Shown: positions 14,288-22,873 of the stretch, piece after piece
How the letters are laid out: each line of letters opens with the position of its first letter
Position numbering within the stretch: position 1 is the first letter of the stretch
Source: DATJAJ01 sp035622335
GTDB taxonomy: Archaea > Thermoproteota > Nitrososphaeria > Nitrososphaerales > Gagatemarchaeaceae
DNA length: 64,000 bases
Assembly: GCA_035622335.1 (NCBI GenBank)
Contig: DASPVO010000004.1
Location: 27,345-91,344 of the forward strand
Reading direction: 5' to 3'
Notes under the pieces: generated by a model
Database searches by the model: none
Seen by the model: the letters and a program-made list of their open reading frames with translations, nothing else
What the model was told of the DNA's origin: nothing
Made by a program: the position numbers and the translations under genes

Positions 14288-14761
14288 TCACATCCATCGT
14301 CGTACCCTTCTTCTGTAGTCCTCGTATGCCTCTCCGAAGGCTCCCGCCAACTGCCTCTCCTCACCGGGAATTTCGACCCAGTTCAGGTAACAGACAACCG
14401 CTAGAAGGGGAATTATGGACCACAGAGAGAGCGACACGAAGGAGATACCGATGAAGAATAACAGGAGGCCAAGATACATCGGATTGCGGCTGAACCGGTA
14501 TGGGCCCCAGGTCACCAGTGTCGTGGAACCCTCCGATGGGACGGTGGTCGTGTGCACACTCCCGAAGATGCGGAGGGCCCACGCGGCCACGCTCCCCCCG
14601 AGGGCTAGCAAGAGAAATCCAACGAGAAGCAAGGTTTCGAACGCGGCGCCCGAGCCGACGCCGATGGGCGATAGGAACTGAAGAGCGACACCGAGCAGGT
14701 ATGCTATCGCATAGATCCATGGAATGGGAATGTGAAGGGGGTTGACGTTAGACTCCGTCAC
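14288..14761 (-). CDS. ICMT/PEMT-family membrane methyltransferase (copy 2)
   Basis: A 157-residue membrane protein with four predicted helices and the SAM-binding signature 'GPYRFSRNPMYLGLLLFFIG' (about residues 92-111), followed by 'GEERQLAGAFGEAYEDYRRR'. It belongs to the isoprenylcysteine/phospholipid methyltransferase superfamily. It follows rad50 by seven bases and may be cotranscribed with mre11-rad50, though no functional link is evident. Confidence 0.8.
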   Translation of the reverse strand: MTESNVNPLHIPIPWIYAIAYLLGVALQFLSPIGVGSGAAFETLLLVGFLLLALGGSVAAWALRIFGSVHTTTVPSEGSTTLVTWGPYRFSRNPMYLGLLLFFIGISFVSLSLWSIIPLLAVVCYLNWVEIPGEERQLAGAFGEAYEDYRRRVRRWM

Positions 14762-14768
14762 AGGGGAA

Positions 14769-16796
14769 TCACGTCCTCGAGACCCTTGAAAATCCGCTTG
14801 TCTTGTCGACGAGGAAGACGTGGTCCGCCATGGACTCGAGTTCCCTCTCGTGAGAGACCAGTATAACCTGTTTCGAGTTGAGTTCCTCCAGCAGGCTCCT
14901 CACCTTGTAGATTTGTTCCTTGCTGAACCCGTCGGTGGGCTCGTCGAGTATGACCAGCTCTGACTGGGCTGAGAGGTCTTCTCTGACGACCGAGTTCAGG
15001 GCGAAACGGTATGCGAGAGCCATGCTCGTCCTTTCACCTCCGCTCAGAGCGTCAAAGTCCTGCTCGAAGCCCTGTCTCTCGAACACCGGGGAGAAGTCCT
15101 CCCTGACCCTCACGACCATGTCTTGGTCGTCGACTAGCGAAGAGAAGTACCTCTGAAAGTGATGGTTGAAGCGGGCGTTGGCCAGTGAGAGAGTCTTCTC
15201 TTCGATCATCCCGACGGTGGGCACGAAGAAGTCCAACAGCCATCCCCGATGTTCCTCCAGCCTTCTCGCCTCCGACCTCATCTTCTCCTTTCTCTCCACT
15301 TCCCCGACGATGTTGCCGATCTCGGTGTCTAGCATCTTCTTGTCATCCTTTGCGCGAACGAGTGCGCTTCCCGCAGACCTGTTTGTCTCTCGCGCCACGG
15401 CCAGTTCCGATTCGAGGGCTTCGATTCTGTCTGACAGAATCCTGCTCGACTCCAGTTGACTCCTCATCCTTGAGAGCTCCTCCGTTTGTCTCGAGAGCTC
15501 TTCTTTTCTCTCCACCTGGCTGGACTTCAGACCTGTAATCTCCTCCTCCATCGTTTCCCTCTGCTTGAGGCACGATTGATACTCGCGTTTCTCCATCTCA
15601 TAGTTTCGGGCTTCGCGGACCTTTAGGGAGAGAGTGACGAGCAGGGGCTCCATCGGGCGTAGCCCCGCCCTCATCGTCACGGACTCAGCCTCCAGATGCT
15701 CAGACTTGCTGGCAAAGTTCTGAGGTATCTTCTGCCCGCAGGTGGGACAGAAACCCAGGCTAGCGAGCTCCTTAGCAGACTTTAGTCGAGACTCGAGGAC
15801 CGCCAGGTCTTCCATCAACTTCTGCCTGTGGTTCCTCGTTTCTTCGAGCTCGACTTCGAGGGCTTCGGACCCTCTTTCGGGTCTCGGCAAGCGTTCGAAC
15901 GACTCGATCTTGGACGTGATCTCGCGAGCCAGGCGGGTCTGGAGCGCTGACACCTTCTTTTGGTCTGAAGATTGGAGGGATTCCATCTGCTTGATGGCGC
16001 GAACTAGGTCTGGAATCCTTCCGGTCATCGCGCTGATCTGTTCGCGCTTGTCACGAAGGTTCTTCCAGTCAGCCTCCAGCCTCTCGACCGCGAGCGCCGA
16101 ACTCTGGGCTTCCTTCTCCAGCGTGGGTATCCTTGCCTGAACCTCTTCGAGCTCCTCTCGCTTCTTCTTCAGGGAAGTCCTCCTTTCGGGCAGGTCGTCG
16201 GAGGCCATCCTTAGACCATAGCCCATCTTGTCTATCCTCCGTGCGACCGTCTCTGAATTGAGGGAAGCCACTTCGTAGATCTGGACGCCCAAGACTCTCC
16301 TGATGACTTGGAGACGCTCTTCCGCCTTCTGCAGGAGAATCTCTTTCATCTGCTCCTGAGGAGTGAACACCGCGTATCTGTAGACCAGGCTCTCCGCCTT
16401 CGGATGGGTCGGCTCGTTGAACTTCAGCACCGCCATCAGCCTCTGCTTGAGGTCGCTGGGCGAGAGCTTCGTGGTATTCCCATCCACCGAAATGTAGCAG
16501 CCCGCCTGGAGGACTTCCTGACCGTGCCTTGCCAGTGATCTCTTGATCAGGTAGTCTTTCCCTTCGGCGGAGAATTTGACCTCGACGTACCCCTCCTTCT
16601 TGCCCTCGCTGAGCAGGTGACTCCCCTCCATGTTGCTGAAGCCAAAAAGAGCGAATTCCACGGCATAGAGCAGGGTAGACTTTCCCGAGCCGACGTCCCC
16701 CTCGAAGAGAATCGTCCCCTCGGGCACGTCGACGGCCGTCTCGCCATCATCGCTGTAGCTTCTGATGTTCTTCAGCACGACTCTCCTGATCAGCAT
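14769..16796 (-). CDS. rad50: DNA double-strand break repair ATPase Rad50
   Basis: A 675-residue SMC-like ATPase. The Walker A is 'GDVGSGKSTLLYAVEFALFG' near residue 35. A long coiled coil is interrupted near residue 350 by the zinc hook CPTCGQ. The C-terminal head has 'LSGGERTSMALAYRFA' (signature) and Walker B 'LVILDEPTDGFS'. With Mre11 it tethers and processes DNA ends. It is shorter than many archaeal Rad50 proteins (about 850-900 residues), implying shorter coiled-coil arms. The start overlaps the mre11 end by seven bases. Confidence 0.95.
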   Translation of the reverse strand: MLIRRVVLKNIRSYSDDGETAVDVPEGTILFEGDVGSGKSTLLYAVEFALFGFSNMEGSHLLSEGKKEGYVEVKFSAEGKDYLIKRSLARHGQEVLQAGCYISVDGNTTKLSPSDLKQRLMAVLKFNEPTHPKAESLVYRYAVFTPQEQMKEILLQKAEERLQVIRRVLGVQIYEVASLNSETVARRIDKMGYGLRMASDDLPERRTSLKKKREELEEVQARIPTLEKEAQSSALAVERLEADWKNLRDKREQISAMTGRIPDLVRAIKQMESLQSSDQKKVSALQTRLAREITSKIESFERLPRPERGSEALEVELEETRNHRQKLMEDLAVLESRLKSAKELASLGFCPTCGQKIPQNFASKSEHLEAESVTMRAGLRPMEPLLVTLSLKVREARNYEMEKREYQSCLKQRETMEEEITGLKSSQVERKEELSRQTEELSRMRSQLESSRILSDRIEALESELAVARETNRSAGSALVRAKDDKKMLDTEIGNIVGEVERKEKMRSEARRLEEHRGWLLDFFVPTVGMIEEKTLSLANARFNHHFQRYFSSLVDDQDMVVRVREDFSPVFERQGFEQDFDALSGGERTSMALAYRFALNSVVREDLSAQSELVILDEPTDGFSKEQIYKVRSLLEELNSKQVILVSHERELESMADHVFLVDKTSGFSRVSRT

Positions 16797-18046
16797 CTCT
16801 GGTCCTCCCCCAGGCCCAGCACATGAATCCCCAGCTCCTCGACCCTCGAGTCGTATTCGCTCTTCTTCTCGTTCTCCGACCGTTCCTCCTTCATCTTTCT
16901 CAGAAGTTCAAGGGAAAGTTCGACGCCCCGCTCTCCGCGCAGTCGTCTGTCTTCAGCCTTCACGTTTGGAATCTCCTTCTCGAACACTTGCTTCTCGGTG
17001 TCGCGAGGCTGGACGGGAAGCGCGTCCTGGACCGTTAGTTCCTTCGAAGCGAGATGACTGTAGTTGGTCAGGACTACGAGCGGGCCCGAAGAGTAGAGCG
17101 TCTTCTTCACCGACGAGAAGTCGACGTCGGAAGTCTTCCCGCTCCCCAGTTCGCCGTCCACGGTCAGGAGCACAACTTCGCCCTTCACTTCGGCCTCGCC
17201 GGCGAGCGCTAGTAGGTCCTCGGAGACACGGCCAGAGGACTTGCCGCCCGCGGTGTAGTGCAGCTCGTGGACGCGACAGACCTCAATCGGAACGAATTCG
17301 ACGTGCTCGACCTCTTCGGCAAAGTCCACCACGTAGAATCCCCTATTCAGTCCGTGCGCCAGGGGGGCGAGCTCGGAATACTCGGTCGCGAAGAGGGGGC
17401 CAGGGAATGCTATGTTCTTCCTTCCCGGAAGGGACCTTATCGAGCGGTCGTGTACGTGGCCGCCCGCGTAGTAGTCGAAATTCGCGGGCAGGAGTGAAGC
17501 TGGGATCGCATCGATCATCGACAGGTTCCGGGGCTTTAGCTCCTCGACAGCTCCGTGAAAGACGAAGACCTTGAACCCCGATGTCCTCTCTAGGCTCTCC
17601 CTGTCCAGCACCTTGTAGTCTTCGATGTCGAGCGAGAGCTTTCTGCCCGAGACTCCGCAGAGCGACGCTCCGGACGGGTCCCTGACGAGGTCGAGCCTGA
17701 CCTTTCCATCCTGCTCGGTTCGTCTCTCGACCATGGAGAAGAGGCCTGCTCCCTCCAAGACATCCACGATCGATGCATAGTTGGGTGAGAAGTCGTGGCT
17801 CCCGTAGACGGCGTAGAACCTGATCCCTCTTTCCGTGGCCTCCCTTATTTTTCGCGCCGCCCGCCGCACCGATGCGAGGTCGGGGACGTTCGAATCGAAG
17901 ATGTCTCCTGATATCACCGTGAAGTCGACGCTCTCCGCGATGCAGCGGTCAACTGCAGCCTCGAATGCTCGGGTCACGAGCTCTTTCAGCTCTGGCTGCC
18001 GGAACGCCCCGATGTGGACGTCTGAGATGTGCGCAAAACGAGGCAT
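16790..18046 (-). CDS. mre11: DNA double-strand break repair nuclease Mre11
   Basis: A 418-residue calcineurin-like nuclease, partner of Rad50. Metal-binding motifs in order: 'FAHISDVHIGAF', 'VISGDIFDSNVPD', 'YGSHDFSPN', 'VFHGAVEE' and 'YYAGGHVHDRS'. The third motif is GSHD, where many Mre11 proteins have GNHD, so an Asn ligand is replaced by Ser. The charged C-terminal region likely binds the Rad50 coiled coil. A TATA-like run (18069-18080) is shared with divergent nreA. HerA and NurA, often in this operon, are absent from the window. Confidence 0.95.
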   Translation of the reverse strand: MPRFAHISDVHIGAFRQPELKELVTRAFEAAVDRCIAESVDFTVISGDIFDSNVPDLASVRRAARKIREATERGIRFYAVYGSHDFSPNYASIVDVLEGAGLFSMVERRTEQDGKVRLDLVRDPSGASLCGVSGRKLSLDIEDYKVLDRESLERTSGFKVFVFHGAVEELKPRNLSMIDAIPASLLPANFDYYAGGHVHDRSIRSLPGRKNIAFPGPLFATEYSELAPLAHGLNRGFYVVDFAEEVEHVEFVPIEVCRVHELHYTAGGKSSGRVSEDLLALAGEAEVKGEVVLLTVDGELGSGKTSDVDFSSVKKTLYSSGPLVVLTNYSHLASKELTVQDALPVQPRDTEKQVFEKEIPNVKAEDRRLRGERGVELSLELLRKMKEERSENEKKSEYDSRVEELGIHVLGLGEDQRC

Positions 18047-18129
18047 GAAGCGCGGTTAACGGTGCAGCGTATTTATCGATAGGGCGGTCAGTTTCACTCT
18101 GGTCTCCAGGGGCAGCTTAAGAGCGTCAG

Positions 18130-19467
18130 ATGCGGGACCGTCCATCGTCCATGCAGAGGAAGGTTTCGTGGCTGTCCAATGTGTTACCCGAGAGTGTGAC
18201 AGGCCTGGACGAAGGCATCGGTCGTTCGATTGATGTGATCGAGAGCCCCCCGGCGTGGATGTGCCTTCAGTGCAGGGGGGCCAAGCTCTTGTGCGGAAAG
18301 CCCCGCTGCCCCATCATTGTCAAGGCTCAGGCGATGGCCAAGTCGAGCGGGTACCTTGCCACTCAGGAGGTCCAGGGCGCATCACCTCCCGGCGTCTTCG
18401 TCGGACGACTGGGATACCCGAGAGTGTCAATCGGACCCATGGTTCCACAGCAGTTCGGCGACACCGAGATACTTGACACGCCAGAGCGTTGGCTGGGTCG
18501 CCCCATCGAGCAGATCGTCGACTATCGCTACAGCCTGGTGCGTGGGAACGTCAGGGCCAAGGTAGCCGAAGCCGCGGACCCTGGGAGGCTTCTGAGCTCA
18601 CTTCAGGAGGTCGCGATGGCCGCGAGGCCAGTCGACGCGGAGTTGAAGCTGAGCAAGGCCCCGAGGAAAGTCCTGACTCTCAGCGAAGACACTCAACCAT
18701 ACGGTCCATCAGCGCCGATGGACAGCGTCAAATTTGGCAGTACGTCGGTCGACCGCCGAATCGAAGGATTCTTCTACGACAGAGACCTGAACGCGACTGA
18801 AGCCGTCGAGGGTCTCTATTCGAAGGGGGTGCTCGTGACGAGGATTCAGCGGGCCTTCAGCCTGGGCATGTTCGGACAGGGACCCAGGAGGAGGATTGTG
18901 CCCACGAGATGGAGCATAACCGCGGTCGACAGCACAATCAGCCTAGGACTCGTCGACCGCGTCAAGCGCTTCCCCACGATAGACGAATACAGGGTCTACA
19001 GCTACAGCGTCTATGACAACCAGTACGTCGCGATTCTGCTGCCAGAGCCCTGGAGGTTCGAGTGGATCGAAGCGTGGTTCCCAAACACGACATGGAACCA
19101 GTTCCAGACGACCCCCTACATGATAGGCGACTACGAGGAGTACTTCGGAAGGACGAGGTATGCGAAGGTTGGCGGATGTTACTACTCTACACGGTTGGCT
19201 GTAGCGGAGGCTCTGGACAGAGAAAGGCGTCAGGCCGCCGCGATAGTGCTTCGCGAGACCTATCCAGGATACATCATGCCACTCGGCGTCTGGAACGTGA
19301 GGGAGAGCATCAGAGCGCTGATGAAAGAGTCCTATGAGAGGCACGACTCCTTCCGTGGAGCCCTGATCTCCGCGCTGTCGAAGTTCAGGATTCAGAGAGA
19401 GAGTTGGGTGAGGACGAGCGTCCTCATCTCGAGGGAGCTCACACAGACCAAGATCACCAGGTTCTAG
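18130..19467 (+). CDS. nreA: Archaeal DNA repair protein NreA
   Basis: A 445-residue Nre-family protein. A zinc-finger-like start (CLQCRGAKLLCGKPRC, about residues 46-61) is followed by long conserved blocks such as 'SPPGVFVGRLGYPRVSIGPM' and 'RFEWIEAWFPNTTWNQFQT'. It ends in 'QTKITRF', a shortened PCNA-interacting (PIP-like) motif. Nre proteins act in DNA damage repair with PCNA in haloarchaea. Divergent transcription from mre11 fits a repair locus. ATG 18151 may be the real start, since a TATA-like CTTAAG at 18116 is too close to 18130. Confidence 0.9.
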   Translation: MRDRPSSMQRKVSWLSNVLPESVTGLDEGIGRSIDVIESPPAWMCLQCRGAKLLCGKPRCPIIVKAQAMAKSSGYLATQEVQGASPPGVFVGRLGYPRVSIGPMVPQQFGDTEILDTPERWLGRPIEQIVDYRYSLVRGNVRAKVAEAADPGRLLSSLQEVAMAARPVDAELKLSKAPRKVLTLSEDTQPYGPSAPMDSVKFGSTSVDRRIEGFFYDRDLNATEAVEGLYSKGVLVTRIQRAFSLGMFGQGPRRRIVPTRWSITAVDSTISLGLVDRVKRFPTIDEYRVYSYSVYDNQYVAILLPEPWRFEWIEAWFPNTTWNQFQTTPYMIGDYEEYFGRTRYAKVGGCYYSTRLAVAEALDRERRQAAAIVLRETYPGYIMPLGVWNVRESIRALMKESYERHDSFRGALISALSKFRIQRESWVRTSVLISRELTQTKITRF

Positions 19468-19503
19468 AGAAGTTAAAGCGGTCGCAGTCACCGGCTGTGC
19501 CTA

Positions 19504-20196
19504 ATGACGAGGCGCTTGTTCTGGGAGGATGCCTATACGAAGGAGTTCGATGCGAGGGTCATTTCGGTGGGCGACGACAGGGTCGTCTTGGACCAGACGG
19601 CCTTCAACCCGAGGGGTGGGGGGCTCGTCTCCGACACGGGAACACTGGCCGATGCAGCGGTGCGAGAAGTAGTGAAGGAAGGAGACGAGATTTTCCACCT
19701 TGTTGCTGGCGGTAGCTTCAAACCTGGAGACGTGGTCCATGGTAAGTTAGACTGGGAAAGGAGGTATCGGATAATGCGGATGCACACCTCGGCACACATC
19801 ATCAGCGCAATCGTCAACGGACTCTCAGGGGCGATGATAACCGGGAATCAGATAGCTCCGGACGAATCGAGGGTCGACTTCAACCTCGAGCCCTTCGACA
19901 AGGATGTAGTCTCAGGATACATCGACAAAGTCAATGCCGAAGCAGAGCGCGGACTGGATGTCCGCAGCTACTTCATGAAGCGCGATGAGGCGCTTAGAAT
20001 GCCTGGCATGGTCAAGCTCGCGAACGCAGCTCCACCCTCGGTGGAGACCCTGAGGATAGTCGAAATAGGAGACGTGGACACGCAGGCCGACGGGGGAGTT
20101 CACGTGAAGAACACGAGGGAGATCGGAACGGTCTCGGTCGTGAGGACGGAGAACAAGGGCAAGAGCAACAGAAGACTCTATTTCACGGTGGGTTGA
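19504..20196 (+). CDS. alaX: AlaX-type alanyl-tRNA editing protein
   Basis: A 230-residue free-standing editing domain that hydrolyses Ser- or Gly-tRNA-Ala. An N-terminal alanyl-tRNA-synthetase-like beta-barrel includes 'VVLDQTAFNPRGGG'. The catalytic zinc motif is 'RMHTSAHIISA' (HxxxH), and the C-terminal half of the site reads 'DTQADGGVHVKNTREIG', where Asp occupies the place of the Cys ligand in many relatives; His is kept. Size fits the AlaX-M class. Start ATG 19504 with TTAAAG about 30 nt upstream. Confidence 0.92.
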   Translation: MTRRLFWEDAYTKEFDARVISVGDDRVVLDQTAFNPRGGGLVSDTGTLADAAVREVVKEGDEIFHLVAGGSFKPGDVVHGKLDWERRYRIMRMHTSAHIISAIVNGLSGAMITGNQIAPDESRVDFNLEPFDKDVVSGYIDKVNAEAERGLDVRSYFMKRDEALRMPGMVKLANAAPPSVETLRIVEIGDVDTQADGGVHVKNTREIGTVSVVRTENKGKSNRRLYFTVG

Positions 20197-20199
20197 GGT

Positions 20200-20376
20200 C
20201 TATCTTCGCCTGGCGACCCATACCGGCATGCGCTTCGCTGTGCAGTTTCCGCAGAAGGACTTCATCGCTCGCGTGCCTTCGTCGAAGATGGTCGTGCTGT
20301 GCGACATGCAAACCTGGATACCACAGTCCGCACACGTGGCGACGGCGTGTCCCTTGCATACCGAGCATCTTGCCAT
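20200..20376 (-). CDS. Small zinc-finger protein (58 aa, B-box-like Cys/His pattern)
   Basis: A 58-residue ORF from ATG 20376 to TAG 20200-20202. It contains four pairs of metal ligands: CSVC near the start, then CADC, C..H (CMSH) and CGNC near residue 42, a cross-brace arrangement resembling B-box/double zinc fingers. The tail is basic (VWVARRR). It is convergent with alaX. The pattern and codon regularity argue for a real gene; function unknown, possibly nucleic acid or protein binding. Confidence 0.7.
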   Translation of the reverse strand: MARCSVCKGHAVATCADCGIQVCMSHSTTIFDEGTRAMKSFCGNCTAKRMPVWVARRR

Positions 20377-20503
20377 TTTATTCGACTCTTATTTGGCCAA
20401 ACGGACGGTCAAGCTGCCTTTGAACCCAGCAAGATTTCAGTGGCTGCTAACCGGACCAGATTGGGTGCCATTGGTAGGTTGCAGTAGTTAATAAAGTCGT
20501 GCG

Positions 20504-20824
20504 TCACAATGGAAGTTTGACCACACCGATGTATTCGACGAGCCCGCGAGTCCTTAGCTCCGCTGCGTAGCCGCTTGCGGTCGCCTCGGAGAACCACGCT
20601 GACACGGCTTTTGAATTGCCATCTGCGTCGCAAATCACCAGCGCAGCTGTGCCGTCTCCTCGCCTGAGCGTGGAGAACAGTTGCTCGTCGCCGACAGGAG
20701 TCCAGTCTGCGAGGCCGGTCTTGAGGAAGAGCATGGGGTAGCAAGGACCTGCAATGGCCTGAAGGGTCTCCACCGAGACCTTCACCCTAGACTTTCCCTT
20801 CTGGACAGCCGTGAAGTAATCCAT
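20504..20824 (-). CDS. Hypothetical protein
   Basis: A 106-residue soluble protein that I do not recognise. It has a mixed alpha/beta pattern with the segment 'GDGTAALVICDADGNSKAVS' and no membrane segment or metal motif. It starts at ATG 20824. It lies alone between a small zinc-finger gene on the same strand and a divergent luciferase-like gene. The fold might be PAS- or roadblock-like, but I cannot support either. Confidence 0.6.
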   Translation of the reverse strand: MDYFTAVQKGKSRVKVSVETLQAIAGPCYPMLFLKTGLADWTPVGDEQLFSTLRRGDGTAALVICDADGNSKAVSAWFSEATASGYAAELRTRGLVEYIGVVKLPL

Positions 20825-20936
20825 CCTTCAGAGAATCAACGAGAACGCTGCCTCGCCGTGGCTCTTCAGACCGATTCTGTGTCACCGCCAATTGCTTTGC
20901 CAAGCCTTCTTAAGCACTTTTTGCCCTGCGTCGACG

Positions 20937-21944
20937 TTGAAGATAGACGCCGAGTTCGCCCTCGGTGACCCTAGTGATGTTCCGGCACTTGCGAAGAGGG
21001 CCGAAGACATCGGCTTTGACGCCTTCTGGGTAAACGAGACCAAGCACGACCCGTTCATCGAACTGGCCCTAGCTGCACAGAGCACGCGCAGGATTTCGAT
21101 AGGCTCCTCAATCGCCCTTGCGTTCACTAGGAGCCCCATGGAGCTGGCCTATTCGGCTTGGGACATCCAGGGACTCAGCAACGGAAGGATGATCCTCGGG
21201 CTTGGTACCCAGGTGAAGGGCCACATAGAGAGGCGGTTCGGGTTGAAGTGGGAGTCCCCTAGGAGGAAGATGAGGGAGGTCGTGCTGGCTCTGAAATCTA
21301 TCTGGAACACGTGGCAGACTGGCGAGAGGCTCGACTTCAAGGGAAGGTTCTACAACCTGGACCTGATGACTCCCTTCTTCAGCCCGGGACGGATATCGAA
21401 CCCTAGAATTCCTGTCTACATAGCGGGAGTCAACAGGGGAATGTGCACCCTGGCCGGCGAGGTGGGAGACGGTCTGCACGTTCACCCCCTCCACACCGTC
21501 CGATACCTGAGAGAGGAAGTCTTACCTTCTCTGGAGCGGGGATTAAAGTCCAGCGGCAGAGAAAGAGACGATTTTGAGGTTGCAGCGTCCGTCTTTGCGG
21601 CGCCGGGGCGGGACCGCGCCGAGTCGTCACGGCTCCGAGAGGAGCTCAGGGGGCAGATAGCATTCTACGCTTCGACGAGGACGTACAGACAAGTCATGGA
21701 CCTCCATGCTTGGGGCGAAACAGCAGATAGGCTCCACGAACTCTCGATGGCGGGGAGATGGGAGGAGATGGGCAGGGAGGTGAACGACGAGATGCTGAGC
21801 GAGTTCGTGGTCGATGGGAGGTGGGAGGAAATTGGCAGCAGGATACGCGAAAGGTACTCGGGAATTGCGGACAGGGTTAGGCTCTACGTCCCGTTTGACG
21901 GCAATGAGGGCTGGGGGAAGGTCGTGACGGGATTTCACGACTGA
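20937..21944 (+). CDS. LLM-family (luciferase-like) F420-dependent oxidoreductase
   Basis: A 335-residue TIM-barrel flavin/F420 enzyme of the bacterial luciferase-like superfamily. It shows 'AKRAEDIGFDAFWVNETKHD', 'RRISIGSSIALAFTRSP', 'LSNGRMILGLGTQVKGHIER' and 'YIAGVNRGMCTLAGEVGDGL', typical of archaeal and actinobacterial F420-dependent members. Substrate unknown. The TTG at 20937 is preferred because homologues begin at the first strand; a longer frame begins at 20892. It converges on a nitroreductase-family gene with a 10-base overlap. Confidence 0.88.
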   Translation: MKIDAEFALGDPSDVPALAKRAEDIGFDAFWVNETKHDPFIELALAAQSTRRISIGSSIALAFTRSPMELAYSAWDIQGLSNGRMILGLGTQVKGHIERRFGLKWESPRRKMREVVLALKSIWNTWQTGERLDFKGRFYNLDLMTPFFSPGRISNPRIPVYIAGVNRGMCTLAGEVGDGLHVHPLHTVRYLREEVLPSLERGLKSSGRERDDFEVAASVFAAPGRDRAESSRLREELRGQIAFYASTRTYRQVMDLHAWGETADRLHELSMAGRWEEMGREVNDEMLSEFVVDGRWEEIGSRIRERYSGIADRVRLYVPFDGNEGWGKVVTGFHD

Positions 21945-22459
21945 ACGGGCTTGAGCCGGAGAGGGTCACCATACCTCTCCGAGAATGCTATTTCTTCGAG
22001 GGGTTTTCTGTTCTTTCGCCCCAATATCTTTCTGCTGGGGTATCCGAATGCGACCACCATTACGAGCCTCAGGTCCTCAGGGATCTTGAAATCTCTTGAC
22101 ATCGCCTCCTTGTTGAAGCCGGTGTAGACCCCGGACGCGACGCCGTAGTTCCATGCTGCGAGTTGCATGTCCTGAACCACTCTCCCGATGTCAAGAAGAT
22201 GGATGGAGAGTCTCGGGTCGGTAAGGACTAGGACGGCGAAGTTGGACGCGCTTACCCAGGGCCCGGTGACCGAGTCCTCAGAGAGAGTCTCGAGGTTTTT
22301 CTTGTTCTCGACCACCACAAACCTCCAGTGCTGAGTGTTCATGCTGCTCTGCGTGAGTCGAGCGGCCTCCAGAATCTTAGCCTTCACCGAGTCGGGGACC
22401 GGCTTTTCTGCGAACTCCCTGACCTCCAGTTTCGAAGATATGCATTCGTACGCGTCCAT
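21935..22459 (-). CDS. Nitroreductase-family flavoprotein
   Basis: A nitroreductase-fold FMN protein of about 174 residues. Visible are 'SSKLEVREFAEKPVPDSV' (FMN phosphate site), 'TQSSMNTQHWRFVVVEN' and 'DIGRVVQDMQLAAWNYGVAS'. Such enzymes reduce nitroaromatics, quinones or enones, or act in cofactor dehalogenation/BluB-like reactions. ATG 22459 is preferred over 22507 because the FMN-binding motif begins a few residues later and the promoter region shared with the next gene lies at 22500-22515. Confidence 0.85.
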   Translation of the reverse strand: MDAYECISSKLEVREFAEKPVPDSVKAKILEAARLTQSSMNTQHWRFVVVENKKNLETLSEDSVTGPWVSASNFAVLVLTDPRLSIHLLDIGRVVQDMQLAAWNYGVASGVYTGFNKEAMSRDFKIPEDLRLVMVVAFGYPSRKILGRKNRKPLEEIAFSERYGDPLRLKPVQS

Positions 22460-22506
22460 AGCCTCACGCGGACAGGCTTCGCGATAAGACTTTCCTGAGT
22501 TGGGCA

Positions 22507-22515
22507 AAATTTATA
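22507..22515 (+). promoter_or_regulatory. TATA box for the MIP18/DUF59 gene
   Basis: AAATTTATA lies about 29 nt before ATG 22541, a short-leader arrangement. The near-palindromic core could also serve the divergent nitroreductase gene. Confidence 0.55.
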
Positions 22516-22540
22516 GACGCGCCCAACGAAAAAACGCGAG

Positions 22541-22873
22541 ATGGCATCAGAGCAGGTTGACGTGAGGGAGATACAGAGGCAGGTCTCGAAGATTGTCGAC
22601 CCAGAGATAGGCATGCCTATCGTGGAGATGAACCTCATCGACAAGCTCGAAGTCAAGGAAGGGAAGGTTGACGTCGAGTACCATGCCACAACTCAGTACT
22701 GCCCGCCGGTGTTCGCGCTCAAGATTTCCCAAGACCTGAGGGACAACATAATGCACGTGAACGGCGTCAAGGAGGTCAAGGTCATCGTCACTGGACACTA
22801 CTTCGCCGATGCAATCAACAGACAAGTCAACAAGGCCCCGCAGCCGCCGCAGGGCTCCCCGGTTCAATCCTAG
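22541..22873 (+). CDS. MIP18/DUF59-family iron-sulfur assembly factor
   Basis: A 110-residue protein of the SufT/MIP18 family that helps insert Fe-S clusters: 'VSKIVDPEIGMPIVEMNLI' and 'VDVEYHATTQYCPPVFALKI', with the reactive Cys in the TQYCPP motif. The C-terminal segment is Pro/Gln-rich. It may cooperate with an Mrp/ApbC-type ATPase, which is not in this window. The 3' end overlaps the next minus-strand gene by four bases. Confidence 0.88.
   Translation: MASEQVDVREIQRQVSKIVDPEIGMPIVEMNLIDKLEVKEGKVDVEYHATTQYCPPVFALKISQDLRDNIMHVNGVKEVKVIVTGHYFADAINRQVNKAPQPPQGSPVQS

Noticed and set aside
20504..20824. Roadblock/LC7 or PAS-domain protein
   Set aside because: The strand/helix pattern was suggestive but no diagnostic motif could be pointed to.
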